From: Bufo bufo
Lineage: Eukaryota; Chordata; Amphibia; Anura; Bufonidae
Direction of reading: 5' to 3'
Assembly (NCBI RefSeq): GCF_905171765.1
Contig: NC_053393.1
Span: 190,491,921 to 190,555,920, forward strand
Length of the DNA: 64,000 nt
Positions 45,401-54,467 of this stretch are shown here, in pieces (position 1 is the first letter of the stretch; each line of letters starts with the position of its first letter). Both the position numbers and the translations under genes were made by a program. The notes beneath the pieces are model-generated. The model saw nothing but the letters and a program-made list of their open reading frames with translations. It did no database searches and was not told the DNA's origin.

Positions 45401-46077
45401 GGCGGGGGGCTGTCTGGGAGCTCTCTCCCTCTCCATCGGGGGGCTGCAAAGGCACAGCAGCCCCCCGATCGGAGAGGGAGGGAGCTCCCTCTTACTGTTA
45501 ACTTTTTCCACACAGCGGTCCGTACGGACCGCTGTATGGAAAGGGTTAAACGGCTGACATCGCATCACCGATGTCAGCCGTTTATACCAGGGTGTCAGCA
45601 ATGTGCTGGCACCCTGGTATACCCACTCTACACCAAAGATTATTCAATGGGAGGCGGGCGGGGGATCGCGATCCCGCCTCCCGCACCGCCCCCACCGCCC
45701 GCAACACCCCTCCTGCACCTCCCACCGGGCTAAAATCATTCAGAGGTGCAGGGGGGGTGATAAAAATATATTTTCGGCACACTAAAGTTTCTGATCGCTG
45801 CGGTCAGCGACTGCTGGGATCAGAAACTGCAGAAATCGCAACAAACCGCAGGTCTGAATTGACCTGCGGTTTGTTGCGATCGCGGACATGGGGGGGTCAC
45901 GGGACCCCCCCGCGCATTTAGCCGAGGTGCCTGCTCAATGATTTGAGCAGGCACCTTGTTCCGATCACAGCCGGCCGGGCGGCAGTGATCGGAACAACAC
46001 ATGACGTACCGGTACGTCATGTGTCCTTAAGGACTCGGGAAACATGCCGTACCGATACGTCATGTGTCCTTAAGGGG
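42492..46077. mobile_element. TTAA-flanked non-autonomous element, piggyBac-like, 3.6 kb
   Basis: Flanked by TTAA on both sides (42488-42491, 46078-46081), with ends CCCCTTAAGGAC and its inverse. The uninterrupted repeat unit nearby reads GATAGATTTAAAGTAGGCC, showing the exact empty site with one TTAA. No transposase is encoded. Inside are about three ~370-bp units (42995-44150), three ~350-bp units sharing GACGCGGCGATACC (44340-45060), and a row of hairpins at 45280-46040. The TTAA target and clean duplication suggest piggyBac-type mobilisation. Confidence 0.85.
45300..46025. repeat. row of about ten adjacent hairpins
   Basis: Successive inverted repeats occur at about 45311-45339, 45349-45387, 45421-45483, 45515-45535, 45552-45579, 45585-45622, 45787-45827, 45843-45873, 45925-45957, 45956-45997 and 45998-46022. 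Arms are 8-20 nt with short loops. The GC content is much higher than in the rest of the element. Confidence 0.85.
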
Positions 46078-46081
46078 TTAA

Positions 46082-46540
46082 AGAAGGCCTGATATAGCAG
46101 AAACTACTAATTTTGAGAATGGCAAATTTGGGAATAGTTTTTCAATCCAGAACAAAAACTGTGCTTTTACGGTCACTAAATATAACTTGACCAGCTAAAA
46201 CTGTACTGATTTGGAGGAATAGAAATGTCAGGCCTATTTTTTACGCGCTGTGTGACAGATATACCTTTAATCACAGAATTAGACTTGTATCTGCACGGTA
46301 GCGTGTGTGTTAAGTTTTTCAGAATGACACTATCAGCACCTTGAATCTAAGATATCCTTTTTGGGATAGATTTAAAGTAGGCCTGATATAGCAGAAACTA
46401 CTAATTTTGAGAATGGCAAATTTGGGAATAGTTTTTCAACCCAGAACAAAAACTGTGCTTTTACGGTCACTACAAATAACTTGACCAGCTAAAACATTAC
46501 TGATTTGGAGGAATATAAATGTCAGGTCTATTTTTTAGGC
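46082..46540 (-). repeat. 295-bp tandem repeats, hAT copy B (outer)
   Basis: About one and a half units continue the array interrupted at 42488. Confidence 0.85.
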
Positions 46541-46855
46541 GCTGGGTGACAGGCTCAACTTGCCCCTGATGTAGTATATGGCCAAAAAATAACCACACTA
46601 TTGATGGTTAAATGCATTTGGGTGACACAGGCTCAGCCTGCACCTGATGTAGTATATGGCCAAAAAATAACCACACTGTTGATGGTTAAATGCACTTGGG
46701 TGACACAGGCTCAGCCTGCACCTGATGTAGTATAAGGCCAAAAAATAACCACACTGTTGATGGTTAAATGCACTTAGGTGACACAGGCTCAGCCTGCACC
46801 TGATGTAGGATATAGCAAAAAATAACCACTCTATTGATCGTTAAATGCACTTGGT
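46541..46855 (-). repeat. ~80-bp minisatellite, four units, hAT copy B
   Basis: Units contain GGTGACACAGGCTCAGCCTG and AAAAAATAACCACAC. Copy A begins inside the same repeat at 5853. Confidence 0.88.
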
Positions 46856-47353
46856 GGTAGCTTGTGCTGGCGCACCACAAGCCACAAAATGGCCGCCGAT
46901 CACCCCAGAAAAAAGTGATATAAAAACGCTCTGGGCAGCCTAAAAAAAGTGAGCAATTCAATATTAGCACTTCAATGATCCACAGCTGGAGATCGATCAC
47001 TGAATTAAGTCTTTTGGAGGAGTTAATCTGCCTAATCTCGCCCTAACTTCGCAGCAGCAACCTCTCCCTATGCTTGAATCAGCAGAGTGACGTGCAGCGC
47101 TACGTGACCCAAGCTTATATAGAGGCTGGGTCACATGCTGCACTGGCCAATCACAGCCATGCCAATAGTAGGCAAGGCTGTGATGGCCTCTTGGGGCAAG
47201 TAGTATGACGCTTGTTGATTGGCTGCTTTGCAGCCTTTCAAAAAGCGCCAAGAAAGCGACGAACACCGAACCCAAACACGGACTTTTACGAAAATGTTCG
47301 GGTCCGTGTCACGGACACCTCAAAACTATACAGTTCGGGTTCGCTCATCCCTA
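46856..47353 (-). promoter_or_regulatory. 5' unique region of the hAT element (putative promoter)
   Basis: About 500 bp of more GC-rich sequence lies between the minisatellites, with two CCAAT-type boxes (ATTGGCTGC, GGCCAATCAC near 47145-47230, orientation mixed). It ends at a first copy of the 5' terminal sequence TAGGGATGAGCGAACCC (inverted, to 47353). A promoter role is an inference. Confidence 0.45.
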
Positions 47354-48240
47354 ATTATATGTGAGGGCCTGCTGTTCAGCTGATGCTCTAAAACATTATA
47401 TGTGAGGGCCTTCAGGTGAGCAGACCGCATAAAACATTACAAGTGAGGGCCTACAGGTGAGCAGACTGTATAAATCATTAGAGGTGAGGGCTTACACATG
47501 AGCAGACCGTATAAAACATTGGAGGTGAGGGCCCGAAGGTGAGCGGACCCTATAAAACATTGTAGTGAGGGCCTACAGGTGAGCAGACCGTATAAAACAT
47601 TAGAGGTGAGATCCTACCGGTGAGCAGACCGTATAAAACATTGGAGGTGAGGGCCAGAAGGTGAGCGGACCCTATAAAACATTAGAGGTGAGGGCCTACA
47701 GTTGAGCAGACCATATAAAACTTTAGAGGTGAGGGCCTACTGGTGAGCAGACCGTATAAAACATTGTAATGAGGGCCTACAGGTGAGCATACCATATAAA
47801 ACTTTGAAGGAGAGGGCCTGAAGGTGAGCAGACCCTATAAACCATTGAAGTGAGGGCCTACAGTTGAGCAGACCATATAAAACTTTAGAGGTGAGGGCCT
47901 ACTGGTGAGCAGACCGTATAAAACATTGTAATGAGGGCCTACAGGTGAGCATACCATATAAAACTTTGAAGGTGAGGGCCTGAAGGTGAGCGGACCCTAT
48001 AAAACATTGTAGTGAGGGCTTACAGGTGAGCAGACAATATAAAACATTAGAGGTGAGGGCCTACTGTTGAGAAGACAGTTTAAAACATTGGAGGTGAGGG
48101 CCTGAAGGTGGGCGGACCCTATAAAATATTGTAGTGAGGGCCTACAGGTGATCAGACCATATAAAACATTGGAGGTGAGGGCCTGAAGGTGAGCGGACCC
48201 TATAAAACATTGTAGTGAGGGCCTACAGGTAAGCAGACTG
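47354..48240. repeat. ~40-bp minisatellite, about 22 units
   Basis: Units read like TATAAAACATTGGAGGTGAG followed by GGCCTGAAGGTGAGCGGACC. They lie between two copies of the hAT 5' terminal sequence (47305-47353 and 48245-48313). Unit lengths vary by 1-2 bp. It is not a CRISPR: there are no unique spacers. Confidence 0.92.
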
Positions 48241-48681
48241 TATACGGACTGTCACGGACACCCCAAAATTCGGTACGAACCCGAACTATACAGTTCGGGT
48301 TCGCTCATCCCTAATTATAGCACTATATTAGCTAAATTGCTCTACATTGGTTTTTTCGAATATTCGCTATATTGCTATATGTTCTTGTTTTAGAATATTA
48401 CGAATATTTGAAAAAAAAGAATATATTCGATATAGTGCTGTGACTCATTGGCCCACAAGCAAGTAGTAGGGAGGAATCATGTTTTTACTCGACAATTCAA
48501 AAGTTCGCATTACGAAAATTCACATATTTCGCGATCACTACCTTGCCGATTTTTCAAGTAAAAAAAATCGTAGAATATAACGAATATTCAAATTTGCAAA
48601 TATTCGATGAATATTCTACAAAATATTCGCGAAATATCGCGAATTCAAATATAACCCCTGCCGCTTATCACTATTCCTGAC

Positions 48682-48844
48682 TATTAAAAAATATGTATTT
48701 CCCCAGAAAACATTTTTCGCCCTATAAGAGTTTTAGCTTGTGGGCGAATATGTCGAAGATAGTATATTCTACATATTCGTCCACAAGCTAATAGTAGGGA
48801 TGGATTGTTTTTTAGAATATTCATAATATTCTAAAAAACTAATA
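48682..48844. other. ATTCG-type palindromic DNA, left of Tc1 copy 2
   Basis: Contains inverted GCTTGTGGGCGAATATG ... CATATTCGTCCACAAGC-type arms (about 48730-48800). It is continued at 50397-50453 and 52100-52345. Confidence 0.55.
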
Positions 48845-50394
48845 CACTGCTCAAAAAAATAAAGGAAACACAAAAATAACACATCCTAGATCTGAATTAA
48901 TTAAATATTCTTCTGAAATACTTTGTTCTTTACATAGTTGAATGTGCTGACAACAAAATCACACAAAAATAAAAAAATGGAAATCAAATTTTTCAACCCA
49001 TGGAGGTCTGGATTTGGAGTCACACTCAAAATTAAAGTGGAAAAACACACTACAGGCTGATCCAACTTTGATGTAATGTCCTTAAAACAAGTCAAAATGA
49101 GGCTCAGTAGTGTGTGTGGCAACGCCTGTGCATGCTCCTGATGAGGTGGCGGACGGTCTTCTGAGGGATCTCCTCCCAGACCTGGACTAAAGCATCTGCC
49201 AACTCCTGGACAGTCTGTGGTGCAACGTGATGTTGGTGGATAGAGCGAGACATGATGTCCCAGATGTGCTCAATTGGATTCAGGTCTGGGGAACAGGCGA
49301 GCCAGTCCATAGCATCAATGCCTTCGTCTTGCAGGAACTGCTGAAACACTCCAGCCACATGAGGTCTAGCATTGTCTTGCATTAGGAGGAACCCAGGGCC
49401 AACCGCACCAGCATATGGTCTCACAAGGGGTCTGAGGATCTCATCTTGGTACCTAATGGCAGTCAGGCTACCTCTGGCGAGCACATGGAGGGCTGTGCGG
49501 CCCTCCAAAGAAATGCCACCCCACACCATTACTGACCCAATGCCAAACCGGTCATGCTGGAGGATGTTGCAGGCAGCAGAACATTCTCCACGGCGTCTCC
49601 AGACTCTGTCACGTCTGTCACATGTGCTCAGTGTGAACCTGCTTTCATCTGTGAAGAGCAGAGGGCGCCAGTGGCGAATTTGCCAATCTTGGTGTTCTCT
49701 GGCAAATGCCAAACGTCCTGCACGGTGTTGGGCTGTAAGCACAACCCCCACCTGTGGACGTCGGGCCCTCACATCACCCTCATGGAGTCTGTTTCTGACC
49801 GATTGAGCAGACACATGCACATTTGTGGCCTGCTGGAGGTTATTTTGCAGGGCTCTGGCAGTGCTCCTCCTGTTCCTCCTTGCACAACGGCAGAGGTAGC
49901 GGTCCTGCTGCTGGGTTGTTGCCCTCCTACGGCCTCCTCCACATCTCCTGATGTACTGGCCTGTCTCCTGGTAGCGCCTCCATGCTCTGGACACTACGCT
50001 GACAGACACAGCAAACCTTCTTGCCACAGCTCGCATTGATGTGCCATCCTGGATAAGCTGCACTACCTGAGCCACTTGTGTGGGTTGTAGACTCCTTCTC
50101 ATGCTACCACTAGAGTGAAAGCACCGCCAGCATTCAAAATTGACCAAAACATCAGCCAGGAAGCATAGGAACTAAGAAGTGGTCAGGTCACCACCTGCAG
50201 AACCACTCCTTTATTGGGGGTGTCTTGCTAATTGTCTATAATTTCCACCTGTTGTCTATTCCATTTGCTCAACAGCATGTGAAATTAATTGTCACTCAGT
50301 GTTGCTTCCTAAGTGGACAGTTTGATTTCACAGTATGATTGACTTGGAGTTACATTGTGTTGTTTAAGTGTTCCCTTTATTTTTTTGAGCAGTG
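48845..50394 (-). mobile_element. Tc1/mariner element, copy 2
   Basis: Same family as 15672-17253, with ends CACTGCTCAAAAAAATAAAG and its inverse, flanked by TA. 1,550 bp. It sits in ATTCG-type repeat DNA. Confidence 0.93.
49104..50147 (-). CDS. Tc1 transposase DD34E, open frame with 9-residue deletion
   Basis: The 347-codon frame has no internal stop. HTH motifs ([20 protein letters not shown]), D in LFTDESRF, D in MQDNARPH and E in NPIEHIWD are all present, with 34 residues between the last two. Compared with copy 1, 27 bp are missing near 49119, removing nine residues (REVIKARGG) just before the terminal HTHY. This end of the protein is well conserved in Tc1 transposases, so function is doubtful even though the frame is open. 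The working start may be the internal MRRSLQ-type Met. Confidence 0.85.
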   Translation of the reverse strand: MVNFECWRCFHSSGSMRRSLQPTQVAQVVQLIQDGTSMRAVARRFAVSVSVVSRAWRRYQETGQYIRRCGGGRRRATTQQQDRYLCRCARRNRRSTARALQNNLQQATNVHVSAQSVRNRLHEGDVRARRPQVGVVLTAQHRAGRLAFAREHQDWQIRHWRPLLFTDESRFTLSTCDRRDRVWRRRGECSAACNILQHDRFGIGSVMVWGGISLEGRTALHVLARGSLTAIRYQDEILRPLVRPYAGAVGPGFLLMQDNARPHVAGVFQQFLQDEGIDAMDWLACSPDLNPIEHIWDIMSRSIHQHHVAPQTVQELADALVQVWEEIPQKTVRHLIRSMHRRCHTHY

Positions 50395-50455
50395 TATATA
50401 GCAATATAGCAAATATTTTAAAAAAAGAATATAGAGCAATAATATTTAGCTTATA

Positions 50456-52097
50456 CAGTCAGGTCCATAAATATTGGGACATCAACACAATTCAAAAAAT
50501 TTTGGCTCTATACACCACCACAATGGATTTGAAATGAAACAAACAAGATGTGCTTTAACTGCAGACTGTCAGCTTTAATTTGAGGGTTTTTGCATCCAAA
50601 TCAGGTGAACAGTGTAGGAATTACAACAGTTTACATATGTGCCTCCCACTTGTTAAGGAACCAAAAGTATTGGGACATAATAATAATAAAAAATCTAACT
50701 TTTACTTTGTAATACTTGGTTGCAAATCCTTTGCAGTCAATTACAGACTGAAGTCTGGAACGCATAGACATCACCAGACGCTGGGTTTCATCCCTGGTGA
50801 TGCTCTGCCAGGCCTCTACCGCAACTGTCTTCAGTTACTGCTTGTTCTTGGGGAATTTTCCCTTCAGTTTTGTCTTCAGCAAGTGAAATGCATGCTCAAT
50901 CGGATTCAGGTCAGGTGATTGACTTGGCCATTGCATAAAATTCCACTTCTTTCCCTTAAAAAACTCCTTGGTTGCTTTTGCAGTATGCTTTGGGTCATTG
51001 TCCATCTGCACTGTGAAGCGCCGTCCAATGAGTTCTGAAGCATTTGGCTGAATATGAGCATATAATATTGCCCGAAACACTTCAGATTTCATCCTGCTGC
51101 TTTTGTCAGCAGTCACATTATCAATAAATAAAAGAGAACCAGTTCCATTGGCAGCCATACATGCCCACACCATGACACTACCACAACCATGCTTCACTGA
51201 TGAGGTGGTATGCTTAGGATCATGAGCAGTTCCTTTCCTTCTCCATACTCTTCTCTTCCCATCACTCTGGTACAAGTTGTTGTTGTCTCATCTGTCTGTA
51301 GGATGTTGTTCCAGAACTGTGAAGGCTTTTTTAGATGTCGTTTGGCAAACTCTAATCTGGCCTTCCTGATTTGGAGGCTCACCAATGGTTTACATCTTGT
51401 GGTGCACCCTCTGTATTCACTCTGGTGAAGTCTTCTCTTGATTGTTGACTTAGACACACATACACCTACCTCCTGGAGAGTGTTCTTGATCGGGCCAACT
51501 GTTGCGAAGGGTGTTTTCTTCACCAGGGAAATAATTCTTCGGTCATCCACCACAGTTGTTTTCCTTGGTCTTCCAGGTCTTTTGGTGTTGCTAAGCTCAC
51601 CGGTGCATTCCTTCTTTTTAAGAATGTTCCAAACAGTTGTTTTGGTCACGCCTAATGTTTTTGCTATCTCTCTGATGGGTTTGTTTAGTTTTTTCAGCCT
51701 AATGATGGCATGCTTCACTGACAGTGACAGCTCTTTGGATCTCATCTTGAGAGTTGACAGCAACAGATTCCAAATGCAAATAGCACACTTGAAATGAACT
51801 CTGGACCTTTTATCTGCTTATTGTAATTGGGATAATGAGGGAATAACACACACCTGGCCATGGAACAGCTGCCAATTGTCCCATTACTTTTGGTCCCTTA
51901 ACAAGTGGGAGGCACATATGCAAACTGTTGTAATTCCTACACCGTTAACCTGATTTGGATGTAAATACCCTCAAATTAAAGCTGAGAATCTGCAGTTAAA
52001 ACACATCTTATTGTTTCATTTCAAATCCATTGTGGTGGTGTATAGAGTCAAAAATGTTAGAATTGTGTCAATGTCCCAATATTTATGGACCTGACTG
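50456..52097 (-). mobile_element. Tc1/mariner element, third family
   Basis: Ends CAGTCAGGTCCATAAATATT and its inverse, flanked by TA (50454-50455, 52098-52099). 1,642 bp with long, somewhat diverged subterminal inverted repeats (CATTGTGGTGGTGTATAGAG-type text on both sides). It sits in the same ATTCG-type repeat as copy 2 above, only 61 bp away. Confidence 0.92.
50720..51763 (-). pseudogene. Tc1 transposase DD34E, frameshift plus stop
   Basis: The first frame (51763-51194) reads the HTH region (KPIREIAKTLGVTKTTVWNI), a GRPRKT AT-hook-like linker and the first catalytic motif LQTDET. One base is out near 51270, after which the frame 51275-50835 continues through VWACMAANG, the second aspartate (MDNDPKHT) and the glutamate (NPIEH), 34 residues apart. 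A TAA at 50835 then interrupts; the expected C-terminus (SMRSRLQSVIDCKG) can still be read downstream to about 50720. Two lesions make it inactive. Confidence 0.87.
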
Positions 52098-52099
52098 TA

Positions 52100-52345
52100 T
52101 AGTGTCATATTCTTTTTTTAGAATATTAGTAACTTTTTTCCCATCAGAAAAAAACATGATTCCACCATGAGTCATTGGCCCACAAGCATGAAGCCGGGAG
52201 GAATCATGTTTTCAGATGGAAAAAAAAGATAAATATTCGATATAACGAATATATAGCACTATATTAAAAATATTCGCGAATTCTCGAATTTGCGATATTC
52301 GAGATAAAATTTTGTAATCCGAATAGTCGCGCTCCACACTAATCC
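52100..52345. repeat. ATTCG-type hAT-MITE remnant, right end
   Basis: Ends ATAGTCGCGCTCCACACTA, the inverse of a TAGTGTGGAGCGCG terminus of the MITE family. Its left end and an 8-bp TSD were not found. The GGCCCACAAGCA and GGAGGAATCATG boxes recur at 30480-30690 and 48440-48480. Confidence 0.6.
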
Positions 52346-52449
52346 ACTAGTCACACAAATTAACCAGGAAAAACAGCATTCCAAATTTCTTATAGAAAAT
52401 CCAGTAATAGGTTTTAGAAAAAAACAAAACACTGTTCTCAATATAGTAA

Positions 52450-52535
52450 GGTATTATTATTATTATTATTATTATTATGCAATCATATTATTATTATTAT
52501 TATTATTATGCAATCATATATTATTATTATAGTAA
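52450..52535. repeat. (ATT)n microsatellite, three blocks
   Basis: TTA runs are separated by two copies of TGCAATCATA, so the block has itself been duplicated. Confidence 0.92.
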
Positions 52536-52597
52536 ACCCTTTTGATATGGTTTTAAATAAGAGAGGTAAAAAATATTATATAACAGAAAGAAAATGT

Positions 52598-53538
52598 GAA
52601 AATCAGGGGTTTGAGCAGCTCTCACCTGCCGAGGATTCCACTGATATAGCGCGGACCTGCTCCTTCACCCGAAGCAGGAGAAATATAAGTATGAAGAAAA
52701 AAGATTGGTAGGTCCAGCTTGTATTCGTGGTAATCCAAAAGGCTTTATTCAATATTCAATAAAATCCAGGTACGGGAATGCAGGTCTACATGTTTCGGGC
52801 ACAATACAATCTCAGCCCTTACTCATGACAATTTCAAATACACTGCAAGGTGTTTTTATAGAGGGGAGGGAATGACTTCCTCACCTGAAGTAATTAGGCT
52901 GAGGGTCAACCACTCCCATCCACAAGTCTGCACTTAATTAAAAACATACCAAAAATTTGTGTGGTTCATTAAAACAACATATTCAGAAAAATGACATATT
53001 CAGAAGAATAAAGGAACGGGATAGAGGATATAAGAAAGGGATGAATAGTGGATGAACAATAAATTGAGGATTAATATTGTAAGATGAGGTCAAGTCTTTT
53101 ATTAGAAAGTCGCCAACCTCATGGTCTTAATAAAAGACTTGACCTCATCTTACAATATTAATCCTCAATTTATTGTTCATCCACTATTCATCCCTTTCTT
53201 ATATCCTCTATCCCGTTCCTTTATTCTTCTGAATATGTCATTTTTCTGAATATGTTGTTTTAATGAACCACACAAATTTTTGGTATGTTTTTAATTAAGT
53301 GCAGACTTGTGGATGGGAGTGGTTGACCCTCAGCCTAATTACTCAGGTGAGGAAGTCATTCCCTCCCCTCTATAAAAACACCTTGCAGTGTATTTGAAAT
53401 TGTCATGAGTAAGGGCTGAGATTGTATTGTGCCCGAAACATGTAGACCTGCATTCCCGTACCTGGATTTTATTGAATATTGAATAAAGCCTTTTGGATTA
53501 CCACGAATACAAGCTGGACCTACCAATCTTTTTTCTTC
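52598..53538. mobile_element. PLE-derived hairpin element, 941 bp, 16-bp TSD
   Basis: Flanked by the 16-bp direct repeat AACAGAAAGAAAATGT (52582-52597 and 53539-53554). The element is a 95-bp left part followed by a near-perfect inverted repeat: arms 52693-53103 and 53129-53538 with a 25-nt loop, differing by a 1-nt indel near 52885. The arm sequence is a PLE-type 3' UTR (TGCCCGAAACATG box; AAGCTGGACCTACC end). The 12-mer ACTGATATAGCG (52640-52651) also occurs in the 3' tail of the full PLE (26299-26310). No coding sequence. Confidence 0.9.
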
Positions 53539-53557
53539 AACAGAAAGAAAATGTACA

Positions 53558-53630
53558 ACTCTCCTGGGACTTTAACATGGGGTCTCTTCATGCAAGGCAA
53601 AGCATTATACCACTAAGCTATAGCATCACC
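53558..53630 (-). pseudogene. degenerate tRNA-like sequence
   Basis: On the minus strand TAGCTTAGTGGTATAATGC matches a tRNA D-arm/A-box, and an anticodon-arm-like CTTTGCCTTGCATGAAG and a weak B-box (GTTAAAGTCCC) follow at normal spacing. The acceptor stem does not pair and the T arm is poor, so it is a decayed tRNA or the head of a tRNA-derived SINE. The anticodon is not certain; TGC (Ala) is one reading. Confidence 0.4.
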
Positions 53631-54467
53631 ACATGGACACATACATTTTTTCTATACTTACAAGCTAACACATATTACCGGTGTCTTTATAATCGCATGC
53701 TGCGGTATTATCTCCGTCCTGAAAAGGCAAAAAGACTGAACTGAAGACATCCTGATGCAATTATAAACAGATTTTTCTCCATTCAGAATGCATTAGGATA
53801 AAACTGACCAGTTCTTTTCCGGGATTGAGTCTTTAGGACGGAACTCAATGCCGGAAAAGAATAACGCTAGTGTGAAAGTACCCATAGTAATATTGCTAGC
53901 ACAGAGCTCTTGGACAAGGCTGTGCCCTCAGCCTGATGTCTAGCCCTGAGACTTATTAGAAGAAAGGATTTATGTTGGATGTCTATGATTAATAATCCCC
54001 ATTGCTCTCGACTTCTTGATCCCAGCTCAACATACAGGGAATAGCAGGAATGTCCAAACCAGTCAATCACTGTCTGAGGCTACTCATCTCCTGGGCCAGT
54101 AATTGGCTGAGAAGGCATCACCAGGCAATTCCAGTATGTCACACCAGGACCAAGAATTCTTGAGCATTGGGGATCAGCACATTTGTTACGAAAAGAGTTT
54201 AATTCTTCATCCTCCATCTATTTTTATAGATTTTCTGGAAATGTAATGTAGAGGGACCTAGGGAAAATTTGGTAGGACTAATGTTAAAAGCAACACTTCA
54301 CAATGGATTAATAGCAGTTTTTTGCTCAAACATAAAAATGGTGCCACGTTTTGGCAAAACAAATTGCATAACATTCATTAAATGAAGTACGAATGTAAAT
54401 GCATAACATATCCATTTACCTGTGCATAACACAGAATTAGATAACTTAGCCTATTATCAGATATCTA
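53631..54467. other. non-coding, MITE-like repeat near 53745-53890
   Basis: A short inverted pair (GTTCTTTTCCGG ... CCGGAAAAGAATAAC) and the end CTAGTGTGAAAGTACCC suggest a small DNA-transposon remnant. No gene seen in the rest. Confidence 0.4.

Larger units (their letters stand above)
31239..48313 (-). mobile_element. hAT element copy B, 17 kb with nested insertions
   Basis: The element is flanked by the perfect 8-bp TSD ATTATAGC (31231-31238 and 48314-48321). The 3' end reads TAGAGTTGAGCGAAC; the 5' end, inverted, reads TAGGGATGAGCGAACCC, a hAT-style TIR beginning TAGRG. On the minus strand the order is a 40-bp minisatellite, a unique 5' region, an 80-bp minisatellite, 295-bp repeats (holding the TTAA element), the transposase, the 141-bp satellite (holding the gypsy element) and the 3' terminus. 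Without the two insertions it is about 8.2 kb. Confidence 0.93.
30345..48673 (-). mobile_element. hAT-type MITE, split by hAT copy B
   Basis: The outermost shell of the nest is flanked by the 8-bp TSD TTCCTGAC (30337-30344 and 48674-48681). The ends are TAGTGTTGATCACGAATTTT on the left and, inverted, TAGTGATAAGCGGCAGGGG on the right, matching the two ends of the MITE at 1296-2184 in the same orientation. Its own sequence is 30345-31238 plus 48322-48673, about 1.25 kb of ATTCG-rich palindromic DNA. Everything else between is the later insertion. Confidence 0.85.

Noticed and set aside
45305..45733. 142-codon Pro/Arg-rich frame in the hairpin region
   Set aside because: It arises from GC-rich inverted repeats inside a non-autonomous element, and overlapping frames on both strands look alike.
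47354..48240. Regular 40-bp array resembling a CRISPR
   Set aside because: There are no unique spacers; the whole unit is repeated, it lies between hAT termini, and the DNA is eukaryotic.
52338..52353. ATCCACTA next to the MITE end as an 8-bp TSD
   Set aside because: No matching copy was found at a left end; the element there is only a right-end remnant.
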